From NCBI GenBank assembly GCA_014529385.2, contig CM043959.1, positions 65,159,753 to 65,223,752 of the forward strand: a DNA stretch of 64,000 bases. Direction: 5' to 3'. The translations under genes and the position numbers were made by a program. Positions 1-8,806 of this stretch are shown here, in pieces (position 1 is the stretch's first letter; every line of letters begins with the position of its first letter). A model generated the notes under the pieces. It was not told the DNA's origin, did no database searches, and saw only the letters and a program-made list of their open reading frames with translations. This DNA is from Adiantum capillus-veneris (Eukaryota; Streptophyta; Polypodiopsida; Polypodiales; Pteridaceae).

Positions 1-363
1 AGAAAAAACCATATCTTGCATGTAAACATTTTTCTTTTATTTTTCCGTGTGTGTTAGGCTTAAGCCAAAATGAGAACATGTTTATCTATCAACCGGTTCT
101 GGAAGATGCTGATATATTTAGGGCATTGAATGGAGGTAGGACCTATCCAGGCATGGATGCATAGCATTGGCCGTTTCCAATTACTTGTATGTCAGATCAC
201 AAAGTGGACAATACTACCAAGTTCTAATTTCATCTTATGATGGCCACATTTCGGTGGATTGTTTTGAAAAATTTTCAATAATTGTTAAAATTTGAAGGTG
301 GGTTGTTTATGTGTCACATCGTGAATAGAGAAAATAGAAATAATTTAATATTCCCACAATTTC
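1..363. other. AT-rich non-coding stretch
   Basis: I see no convincing coding frame, RNA gene or terminal repeat here. It is AT-rich and leads into a TATA box for the small gene that follows. Confidence 0.4.
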
Positions 364-369
364 TATAAA
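364..369 (+). promoter_or_regulatory. TATA box candidate
   Basis: TATAAA lies 77 bp upstream of the preferred ATG at 441. A start site about 30 bp downstream would leave a short leader and would argue against using the ATG at 393. Confidence 0.35.
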
Positions 370-440
370 TTGATTGAGCTTGTAATATTTTTGTGAAACC
401 ATCCACTAGCTACAGTAGTGCACTTCTCTTTCTTTGCACG

Positions 441-770
441 ATGACCGACGATCTTGAGAATAGAATCAAGTCTGCATGGGATGACATGGAAGCCATTCCC
501 AATGGAGAGGCATTGTATGGAGCTGAATGGTTTAAGGAGGCTCTCAAGGCAACGATCAATGTGTATCACCTTTATCATTGCCGCATAGACCTCAATATAC
601 ACATCTTGCTAAGCTTGAACAAGAAGGGACCATTTTTTTTCTCTTGCTGGAAGAAGGTTGGACTCATCACAGAGGAGAATGAGGAGCAAATGAAGGAGCA
701 GCTAGGGAACATGGTGAATCTTCTTTTGCCATTGTTGAGGGACCACTATTGCAAATCCCGAGGCAGCTAG
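441..770 (+). CDS. hypothetical 109-residue protein
   Basis: A single open frame starts MTDDLENRIKSAWDDME and ends after a basic CKSRGS tail. An in-frame ATG at 393 would add 16 residues. I prefer 441 because a TATA box at 364 puts transcription start close to 395. AATAAA at 822 is a plausible polyadenylation signal. The product is mixed helical with an acidic N-terminal half (EENEEQMKEQ near the end of the frame) and has no family I recognise. It lies outside the nested transposons and may be a real small host gene or an exon of one. Expression support is lacking, so confidence is low. Confidence 0.35.
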   Translation: MTDDLENRIKSAWDDMEAIPNGEALYGAEWFKEALKATINVYHLYHCRIDLNIHILLSLNKKGPFFFSCWKKVGLITEENEEQMKEQLGNMVNLLLPLLRDHYCKSRGS

Positions 771-966
771 AGGATGAACGCTTTTGGTGATTCTAAAGTG
801 TTGTCTATGTAGTTCAAGTGCAATAAAACGTAATGTTTTTTTTGATTAATGGAAGTTCATCTTTCAAGTATCCTTGTCTCTATTTTCTTTGAAACAATTT
901 GAAAGGTGGCACATCTTTATCTATGTCTAAACCTCCCAATTATCTCACTGCCTATCTCTATCCTCT

Positions 967-1173
967 TTGATTCATACTCTCTCTCTCTCTCCAAGGTGCG
1001 TGAAGGTGGAACGATGGTGGAGAGAGAGAGAGAGAGAGAGAGAGAGGATATTGGAAAAAATGAATGAGATAGAGTCTTTGGCCCTAAACACTAAAAGATT
1101 GGATGCTAAGGTGCTTGAGAAAGAAGAAAGAGAGATGAGAGATAGAGGAGGTGGAGAGGACAAGACAAAAAAC

Positions 1174-1234
<61 letters not shown>
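967..1234. repeat. (GA)n microsatellite cluster
   Basis: Three (CT/GA)n blocks lie close together: a short CT block near 978, one at 1019-1046 and a ~56-bp one at 1179-1234. The sequence between them is purine-rich. Frames through here read Arg-Glu repeats and are not credible genes. Confidence 0.85.
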
Positions 1235-1236
<2 letters not shown>

Positions 1237-1519
1237 CTTTTCTAAAATTTGCTGGCCTGATTCCTAAAAAGTGTGCACCAAAAATTGCTCGCCTAGAAGT
1301 ATCCCCCTAATTTTGCTTCTACGAAGCATTTTATACAATCAAAACACGTTGAATACAAGCTCTTTTCTTAATTGCAATCTTCATTCTTATCTCAAGCTAT
1401 GTTGAATCTGTGTAGTTGTTGTCTTGTTATGAGTTTGAGTATTGTTGGTTTTCCTGTAATTGAACTTCCACATCTATTGTCAGGTTCTCTTCAATTTTGT
1501 CTATAGTGCATTGAGATAC

Positions 1520-1649
1520 ACCGACATTGAACTCTTCTTCGTCTTTTTTTTTTGACAATCATACACCCAGCTAGGCATTTGTTCCTCGTAGCCAACACTT
1601 TCAATGTGATGAAATATCTTTTCATTGCAAAACATGTAAACTAGTTTTT
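1520..1649 (-). pseudogene. hAT transposase C-terminal end
   Basis: On the minus strand this reads a continuation of the hAT dimerisation region: a K-L-V-Y-M-F-C-N-E-K stretch that aligns with the KLVYVHYN-type ending common in plant hAT transposases. It is the last piece of a gene whose other parts lie at 2218-2571 and 41233-42810. The 568-bp TIR element lies between this piece and the next. Where the gene ends is not clear; about 1520 is an estimate. Confidence 0.5.
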
Positions 1650-2217
1650 GAGTGAAAGCATGTTAACGTGTCATGCTTTTTGTGCTAGTTAGCATTAGTG
1701 ATCAAATATGGGTGCCAAAACGTAGATTGTGCTCTTACTTGTTACCGGGCCCATGTGAGCTCAATCCTGTGGCTCCAAAACGAATTGAAGATCGCGGAAA
1801 GAAAAAAATCACGGAATGTTACACACCTGCTCCCGAGCTAGTTTGGGTACCAAAGAAAGATTGATTTGTTCCACCTAGCTCAGGTACATCGAAATCAAAT
1901 GAAGCTTCTTGCTCTTCATGTAGTTCCTATACGGAAATAGAAGCTTCGACACAACCTCCACCTACCATTGTACATATCCATACAAGCAAGAAAGAGTTTG
2001 CACCTCCTGTTGTAAGTTCACCACCTATAACTATCAAAATTTATCGGAGGTTGTACATTTGGATGCCTTGTTACAAGAGCTTTCTACCGATATATCATAC
2101 ATCATAGATCTTGGAGAGTTAGCTCATGTTATTGTTCTAGTTAGCATATGTCAAAATTGTGCTAGTTAGCATTGTCCGGGACATGAAAAAGTGTGACATG
2201 TTAACATGCTTTCACGC
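1650..2217. mobile_element. 568-bp TIR element with captured retrotransposon fragment
   Basis: Imperfect inverted repeats of about 36 bp (1650-1685 and 2182-2217; core GTGAAAGCATGTTAAC) bound the element. The flanks share a TTTTTG tract consistent with a short TSD, and joining them restores the hAT C-terminal reading frame. The interior at about 1700-2010 is closely similar to 24297-24590, part of the second ORF of the inner LTR element, and includes two W-V-P-K motifs. The element is therefore a Pack-type non-autonomous DNA transposon that picked up retroelement sequence. The TIR family is not identified. Confidence 0.65.
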
Positions 2218-2571
2218 TTTTTTGCTATGTCTGCCAATAATCTATTTTGAATAGTGCTATGAACATACTTTTACATACTCCACTTTCTCTCTGCGCTTGA
2301 GTTTGCTTCACATTGTGCAATAATTTTATTGCAAGAGGACGTAAGGTACAATAATGCTCTCCATCATTCATCATCCACCACTTCCATGCAGGTTGCTCTT
2401 TTGCCATCAAGTGTACAAAATCATTTGTCAAAGGTCCTTCTTTCAGTCTGAATGCACTAATTTCTTTGATACAATCAATTTGATCCTAAACATTGGAGAA
2501 GAACGTATTGACTACGTGATAGAAATTGCTGACCATTAGATCTAAATTCCAATACTTTGTATTTAAGGCAC
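2218..2571 (-). pseudogene. hAT transposase dimerisation region
   Basis: Minus-strand frames read A-L-N-T-K-Y-W, then F-R-L-K-E-G, a K-W-W motif, L-R-P-L-A-I-K-L-L and A-Q-C-E-A-N-S-S-A-E-R-K-W-S. These match in order the hAT C-terminal dimerisation signature (LNP.., KWW.., LA..lL.q..ssssaER.wS). There are frameshifts and a stop after W-S-M. The N-terminal part of the same gene is 38.6 kb away at 41233-42810 in the same orientation. The intervening block is therefore an insertion. Confidence 0.7.
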
Positions 2572-2581
2572 ACTATGGAGT

Positions 2582-2617
2582 CATTAGGGCCAAAAACGAC
2601 TCAAAAAGGGTTGTTTG
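2582..2617 (+). repeat. left terminal inverted repeat
   Basis: Reads CATTAGGGCC inward. It matches the reverse complement of 41187-41223 over about 34 bp with one or two mismatches. The adjoining direct repeat is at 2572-2581. Confidence 0.7.
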
Positions 2618-3025
2618 TTAATCTAAGGATTAAGGAATAGTCCAATAGTTATTTGACACATATACAAAAGTATGACACTCTTGTCTCCTCTATTTTGGGT
2701 TTTGGTGGTCCTATTTTGACGGAGAACCGCTAAATGTCTTGATCATAAGGCTGAAACTGCTATATTTGGGTGCTTTCGGCGAGAGAGCTCATTAAATTTG
2801 CGGCCCAAAGTAATGAAGTCTCATCTTTTATTCTATTTTATATTTCACAAAAGCGTTGTCAAAAGATACGAAATCTATGTCAGAAGGCTCTCAAAACAAG
2901 GACATTAATGACAAATCACCTACTTTTTCGAACATATACCTTTTTCACTGTCTCTCTATTTTGTGAGAGGTTTAAGTCTTTCCGTCTCTATATTTTCTTT
3001 CTTCTTCTCTAATCTTTGAGTTTCC

Positions 3026-3460
3026 ATGGCGTCTTTTGCACGTCGCCATTCACATAACATAACTTCTTGTGACTTTCATAACGTTAGAGAGGATGGTCTT
3101 TGGAAGCCCATATCTTTTCGTGTGAATGACTGGGTAACAATGCTTCCTTCATGCAAAGGTGTACACAGAGTGAAGAGAACTAAATGTGATAAAGTAAAAA
3201 ACCATTGGAAAGGTCGTGTTCTTGCTTTCAAAGTGACCGACAATGGCTGGCTAGCCAAGGTTCAACATGTGTACATGGCCAAGGATATGGTGTTAGACTG
3301 GGAAGAACATCCCACACTGCATTCTTACTGTAAGTACAAAAAAACCTTCTATTTGATACAATGAATTTTTCATTCTCCCATTGTTTTTCTCATTTTTTGA
3401 TTCCATTCCAGATATATTTCCTTCAACAAATGTGGAATGGCAGCCTTGGAGAGTCTAAGT
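3026..3460 (+). CDS. small spliced gene, possible BAH-like domain
   Basis: The start CCATGGCG is in good plant context. Exon 1 (3026-3329) encodes MASFARRHSHN and then a basic domain with W-K-P-I-S-F-R-V-N-D-W-V-T, G-R-V-L-A-F-K-V and K-V-Q-H-V-Y-M-A-K-D. A clean donor GTAAGT at 3330 and acceptor CCAG at 3408-3411 give a short second exon ending ..EWQPWRV and a stop near 3460. The order of strands (entry to the domain, G-R-[IV]-L, V-x-W/H-[FY]-Y-[RM], then an H/Y-rich end) recalls BAH domains, which bind nucleosomes, but this is a guess from pattern alone. It is the first gene inside the left TIR. Confidence 0.35.
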
Positions 3461-4281
3461 GGGACGTTCAAAGCAATGCATAAAGGGATTGCAGATGCTA
3501 TGTATGCTGACAAGCCACCTTCCTTTTACAAAACAATGGATTTGTTTGTCTATTTTGTAGAATACAAAGTTCCATCACGAGAAGGTGCATATGGAGAACT
3601 ACATTAGTTACCGGTTCCCACCATAAGTTCACTTGACTGGGAAGCTCCTGATGCATGTACTATATCAAGATTCAAATCCAAGATCAAAGAAGACATCCTT
3701 AAAGCTATGTCTCCGGGCAGGATATCAAGAAGGATTAAAGTTCAATGGTTCTTGTCTATACATGTCTTTGTGGAATGTTTCAAAACAATGGACTTACAGA
3801 GGACAAAGACGATGTGGCTTAATAGAAGACTTTCTATGAGTGAACTTGATAATGTACTTGGAGATGGATGGAGCACCAAAGAAACTTTCCATATTGGTGA
3901 TAATATTAGTTGTAGAGTAAGCCCAAATTCTATGTCTATCTCATATCAACTATGTCATTAATCATTAGTTCTGGGCTACGACTATAGGAGATGGAGAAGC
4001 AAATTATGTAGCTGGGTTCCTCTCGACTCTGAGAAAAATTGTCCAAAGTTTGAACTAAAGGTCACAGTCCATCCACACATCGAGTATAGAAGCCTGATAG
4101 TAACAACAAATTGGAGACTACATGATGTTAGAGAATCTCTTGAGTTTCTTGATGAAACATCTCCTGAGTATAGATTCAAAGTGGATGAAATTGTGGTGAG
4201 CACAAGGATGGAGAATTCAACCTCTTGCATCACATGCCTTCCCCCAAAAAGATTTGTATTTGTGCCACTTGCAAGGACTTG
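3437..4281 (+). pseudogene. interrupted unknown reading frame
   Basis: A frame from ATG 3437 runs to an in-frame TAG at 3605 and continues in the same frame (..SSLDWEAPDACTISRFKSK..) to about 3916. There a GTAAGC donor and a ..CATTAG acceptor (3967-3968) could join a third block. The long open frame in that block (to 4281) is out of phase by one, so either a frameshift or another splice is needed. I do not recognise the protein. It overlaps the alternative second exon of the previous gene; the two may be one broken gene. Confidence 0.3.
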
Positions 4282-4518
4282 AAAAAACAAGTTCAATATT
4301 GTAATCATTGCATTTTGCAAATATATTTATCTTTTCTCTACCTTATTGTGATCATTATTTATGTTGTTTTAAACTTACATGACACTATGATACACATTTA
4401 AGAATCAATAGTTGGTATTAAGTATTTGAAGTACAAAATTATGAATCACCAAAGGGTATATATATGTTCATATGGACAAAATGAACAAAAGTGTACATAG
4501 CTTTTGTGGAGTAATCAA

Positions 4519-5590
4519 TCATGAAACTCCACTTTTCTTTTTGCCTGAGAGTTTAGAAGAGGGTGAAAGTTTAGGAGTGGGTGGTGGTGGTGACTTGGGC
4601 TCCTCAGGGCTTGGCACGGGTGACTTGGTAGGGGTTGGTGCTTTGGGCTCCTGAGGAGTGGTTGGCTTGCGTGACTTGGCAACCTTCTTTGGCAACATGA
4701 ATGGTATCTTGAAAGGTGAGCTAGGTGCCTCCCCCTTACTGCTCTTAACTGTACGACGCTTTTGAACCTTGAATTTCAATGGTGAGTGGAATGGATGGCC
4801 CTTTGTATCTACTCTTTTTTTTTTTTGCAAGGCTCTTCTTCTTGGTGGGACTCTTCCCCTTGGCAGTCTTCTTGGTGGGACTCTTCCCCTTGGCAGGGAT
4901 CTTCTTCTTGGTGGGACTCTTCCCCTTGGCAGAACTCTTCTTGGCATGGCTCTTCTTTGTAGGACTCTTCTTCTTGTGATCCTTTTCCTTTGTATGGATC
5001 TTCTTTGCAAGACTTTTCTTCTTCTAATCCATTTTCTTTGCATCCAAACCCTTGGTGGCTCTACCTTTCTTTGGTGGAAAAGGAGATTCTGGATCATTTG
5101 GGTTTATTGATCTTTCCAAAACCATAGAAACAGCCTTCTCTCTCACCCACGTGACCCAAGACTCTAGATAGTCATACAACTGAAACAAATAGAAAAAAGA
5201 ATTAAAGGACATGAGTACATACATACATAGTTAAGAAATCAAAATAAATACATGAGCCACACACTTACAGTGAGTGTAGTCATCCTGCACCTTGACTCAA
5301 GATATCTCCATGCATTGGCAAGCACCCTCCATCCACAAGATGTTGAGTCTGTTTGTAAAGGCACTTTTTGATTGTAGTACTTGAAACCTTCTATATTGTA
5401 ATCCTTATTTGTGGTACTCAGGTGACCAACAATAAGTTTGGCAGCACTGCAAGAAGACATTGAATCAAAAAGCTACTAATAGAAAACAATGGGCCATGAA
5501 GCATAGATCATACTTCATACTTACAGTTTACTTCTGCCATGGATACTTGACAATGAATTCATAAATATAATATCTTTCTCCAAAAGATTG
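4519..5590 (-). pseudogene. Ulp1/C48 SUMO-protease-like gene with SPKK-type tail
   Basis: Three minus-strand exons are visible. The first (~5590-5525) reads ..FGERYYIYEFIVKYPWQ. The second (5446-5269, flanked by TTGCAG and GTAAGT) contains Q-T-D-S-T-S-C-G-W-R-V-L-A-N-A, resembling the catalytic Q..D-C/S-C-G block of Ulp1 proteases. The third (5179-4519) is a tail of K-S-P-T-K-K repeats followed by proline-rich sequence. Family members cleave SUMO or ubiquitin-like modifiers. The SPKK-like repeats resemble histone H1 minor-groove binding motifs. A TAA near the end of exon 1, a TAG at the start of the Lys-rich tail (about 5024) and a frameshift at a T-run near 4806-4817 indicate decay. The catalytic His and Asp exons were not traced. 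Confidence 0.55.
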
Positions 5591-5731
5591 AAGATAATAA
5601 GACTCCAATGTCCTCTACAAAAAATAACAATTAGCTAGGAATAGTTAGGAAATAAGACGTAGCTAAATAGATAATTGAGTAGGTTACTTAATGGAGAGAG
5701 ACAAATTTACATACACGAGATTATAGAGTAG

Positions 5732-5734
<3 letters not shown>

Positions 5735-5786
<52 letters not shown>
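5735..5786. repeat. (GA)n microsatellite
   Basis: About 52 bp of perfect GA dinucleotide repeat at the edge of the LTR-like sequence that follows. Confidence 0.9.
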
Positions 5787-5790
<4 letters not shown>

Positions 5791-6380
5791 CACGATATAC
5801 GTGGTTCACCCAATGTGGGCTACGTCCACGGGAAAGTAGCCACTCAATGGCTTTAGTAACAAGAAGTAGTTTACAAAGGGATTATACCCTTAATGGAGCT
5901 CCCGCCTTGCTTCACTCTCACCACCTCATACTCACCTTGTTGCATCAACTTCACACTATGAAATGTGTGTAGAAATGGCCTCCTTTTATAGGCCAAAAGG
6001 GTTGCCCTCTCTCATGAGAGGCAGCCATGTGTAGCTGCCCTTGTGTAGATAAGTCCAAATCGGACCCTTCAATCCGCCCATGTGTGGCCGCCCTTGAGAA
6101 GACAAGTCCACTTTTGAATTCGGCCACCGGCCATTGACTTCCGACCACCGACCACCGGCCACCGGCCATTGACCCCACCGGCCACCGGCCAACCGACCAG
6201 TTGTTTTCCGACCACTTTCCGGCCGCCGTCCGGCCATAATATTCCGGCAAAAAGGAATATTTCGGCGAATGAAAATTTGGCCCTGATTTTTGGCCATGAA
6301 AATTTTGGTTTTCGGCGAGTGATTTTCCTTTATGCACGATGGCTTCTCCTCATAATGGGGGCCTTACAAATGTGCGCTTT
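5791..6380 (-). mobile_element. LTR-like remnant, minus orientation
   Basis: On the minus strand there is a TATA box (CTATAAAAGG near 5975-5985), then about 150 bp later the sequence ..GTGGACGTAG..GGTGAACCACGT, a pattern I associate with R/U5 regions of plant copia LTRs. CCGGCCA-rich minisatellite (6110-6240) lies upstream. No coding domain, matching second LTR or clear TG..CA ends were found, so this could be a solo LTR or a degraded one. Confidence 0.4.
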
Positions 6381-6404
6381 TACCACAGAAGATTACAAGG
6401 TAAA

Positions 6405-7547
6405 TCAGGCTCCATACTTAACAGGAATACCACAAAATGTTAAAAATAACATGTAAGGAGTTAAGATTTTCCCTTCAACATAGGGGTATATTATGTAATT
6501 GCAGGTCAGCATGTTAAAAACTTCAAAAAAACTTGAAAGGCTTCCTTGCTTGTTAAAAAAGCACTGTGTCACTAGAGGGTCAAGTATGGAAATTTGCATA
6601 GCTAGAGCCTCTGGAAGATCCCTCATAAGACACTTGAAAAAGAAAACACACCCCTCAATGAGGCCCTTGTGCCTGCCTTGCATATGCACTAATAATTAGC
6701 AAAGGAGCAACACATACCTGAGACAGATAAAGAGCACAGTGTCACCAAGCTCAATGTTGGGGTTTACAAGCATACTTGTGTCTTGAGGGAATATGTCCAA
6801 GTACACCTCATTATCTCCAAACAAGGAGACATCCACCACCATTTGGCCTGTAACTTTTTCATAAAGGAGAGAGCTGGATGCTCTTAAAATTTTTGCTTGC
6901 TCTTTAAGGATAGCATCCTCTAATATCATGTCTTGCTTCCTCTCAACCTCCTTTCCTGCTTTGATATCCTGGGCCTTTCTTGTCTCATACTCATGTGTAA
7001 CATCCTCAATGGCAACCCCTGAATCTTTCTGCTGCCTGGAAGGAGGGATATTTAAAATTTGGAAGGCTTTAAGATCCTCACTAGGAATAAGCTCAAGAGC
7101 CTTATCAAACTTGTACCTCAGCCTTGACACAAGCACAAAATCTTTGCTCATAAGTGTGACCCTGTGAGCAAATGCAGTTGCAATGTAGCTATCATTCATA
7201 AAGTCTATGAGAAAATCCTTGGCAGCTTCCTGAAGGCACATCAAAGCTTGAGATTGCCACCTTACTGAGACAAAAGTTTTGATATTCATCATGCTCACAA
7301 GTCTATCTGATATCTCTTTGACAACTCTCATGAAAGGTAGCTTTGGAATCAGTAGACAAGTAGACTTTTGTGCTTTTCTTATTTCTCTTAAAGATTTGAC
7401 TTGATAATTCAACCTTTTTCTAGCAGTGGGCCTTTGACGAGGTTGTGGAGGTGGTGGTTGCTCTGGATCTTCTTTCTCTAAATCATATTTTTCTGGATCA
7501 TTTGGGGCTTGGTAGCCTTTCCTTGCAGTCTGCTTCGTCCTCGCCAT
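6405..7547 (-). CDS. histone H3-like protein with long loop 1 and C-terminal extension
   Basis: The start at 7547 gives MARTKQTARK, identical to the canonical H3 N-terminus, so K4 and K9 equivalents are kept. An upstream in-frame ATG at 7574 is rejected for that reason. The rest of the tail is divergent, with a proline/glutamine-rich segment (30-40). Residues 52-146 match the H3 fold: LREIRKAQKST, LLIPKLPFMRVVKEI, W-Q-S-Q-A-L-M-C-L-Q-E-A-A, and H-R-V-T-L-M-S-K-D. Loop 1 carries about 8 extra residues compared with H3. About 130 further residues follow, where H3 would stop. A good donor (CAG|GTATGT, 6717) suggests splicing to a second frame ending at 6405; the shortest intron would be only 45 bp. 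It is divergent from the acidic-protein gene. CENH3 also has a longer loop 1, but only by about two residues. Confidence 0.65.
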
Positions 7548-7569
7548 TTGGGTCAAAAAGTACAAACAC

Positions 7570-8040
7570 CGCACGACGTGATAGTTGGGTCACCCACAGT
7601 CTACAAGCTGTCAGTATCGCATCGTATGTGAAGCTAATGATCTTGGCTAGGAATCATGGAGGGACACCTGCATGATGCGATAGCCGGGTCACCCACACTC
7701 TAGAACATGTCCGGATCGCGTCGTATGTGAAGCTGTTGACCTTGGCAATGAATCAAGGAAGGACACCTGCATGGCGCGATAGCCGGGTCACCCACATTCT
7801 AGAACATGTCCAAATCGCGTCGTATGTGAAGCTGTTGACCTTGGCAATGAATCAATGAAGGACACCTGCACGACACAATAGCCGAGTCACCCACATTCTA
7901 GAACATGTCCGAGTCGCATCGTATGTGAAGCTGCTGATCTTGAAAATGAATCAAGGAAGGACAACCGCACGACGCGATAGCTTGGCCACCCACTGTCTAG
8001 CACTTGCCCGTATCGTGTCGTACGGGTTAGGAATAAGAAA
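7570..8040. repeat. five-copy ~99-bp tandem repeat
   Basis: Units begin near 7570, 7671, 7770, 7869 and 7968. Each has the order CACGACGCGATAGCC, GGTCACCCAC, CTAGAACATGTCC, TCGCRTCGTATGTGAAGC and GAATCAAGGAAGGACA. The last copy is truncated. The array lies in the 5' leader or promoter of the H3-like gene. Confidence 0.85.
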
Positions 8041-8200
8041 AAATCTGAAAGTGCAAAGAATTGGGCGAGGAGGGGTAGCACGGGTCAATGGAAGAAAGAG
8101 ATAAGACTTGCACAAAGGGGATGTGCGGATCATTTAGGAGGTACGACACGACGCGAATGTGTGGTTTGGGGGAAGGTAAAAAATGAGCATGTGAGAGAGC

Positions 8201-8308
8201 TTTATATACAGCCGACCATCCGTACGATGACTGTTGGAAGCATGCCACATGGCATGTGTGCATGGCTGACACGTGTCCATAACGGTAATTTTTTGCACCT
8301 TATATAAA
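8201..8308. promoter_or_regulatory. divergent promoter pair
   Basis: TATATAAA occurs on the minus strand at 8201-8208 (toward the H3-like gene) and on the plus strand at 8301-8308 (toward the acidic-protein gene), about 100 bp apart. Short CACGACRCGA motifs occur on both sides. This suggests shared control of the pair. Confidence 0.5.
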
Positions 8309-8529
8309 GTTTGATCTCGATTTTTAATGGTGTTATACTTTTACTTGTCCCACACGACGTGAGAAATTGCCTTTGTTTTACTTCTCTCTCCACTAGTGCT
8401 ACACGTCGCTTTGGTCTCTCAAGGTCCCTTCGTCCCGCAGGACACGACGGTACCCGTTTGCAAACTTTGGGTGGGGCCTCTATCGCGCGATTCAGGCTTC
8501 TACTGGGCTCCACTAGGTAGCTCCCGCAC

Positions 8530-8670
8530 GACACGACCGGAGTAGTTTGCACATCCTGGAACCCTCCCGTATCGCTTCGTTTGGGTTGCTCTCCATCTTT
8601 TTGGCGCGCCCTCCCGTATCGCTTCGTTTGGGCTGCTCTCCATCTTTTTGGAGTGCTTGTCGCGACACAT
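8530..8670. repeat. short direct repeats in the leader of the acidic-protein gene
   Basis: CTCCCGTATCGCTTCGTTTG plus the following GGYTGCTCTCCATCTTTTTGG occurs twice in tandem, and CCGGAGYARTTTKCACAT recurs at about 8527 and 8688. Confidence 0.7.
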
Positions 8671-8806
8671 TCACCCTGTGCCTAACCGGAGCAATTTTCA
8701 CATGGTAGAACCCTCCCCCCTTATCGCTCTCTCCATCACTTGGCACGTACTTGTCAACCTTCACCCTGTGCCTAGCTAACTTCACCGATTTCATTTTTTC
8801 TCTACC

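Noticed and set aside
4769-5110. Plus-strand Leu/Gly-rich frame
   Set aside because: Antisense shadow of the Lys-rich repeat tail of the Ulp1-like gene.
6405-7547. Ordinary histone H3 gene
   Set aside because: The fold is recognisable, but loop 1 length, tail divergence and the long extension exclude a canonical replication histone.
7570-8040. CRISPR-like array
   Set aside because: Units are contiguous 99-bp tandem repeats without unique spacers, in a plant nuclear context.
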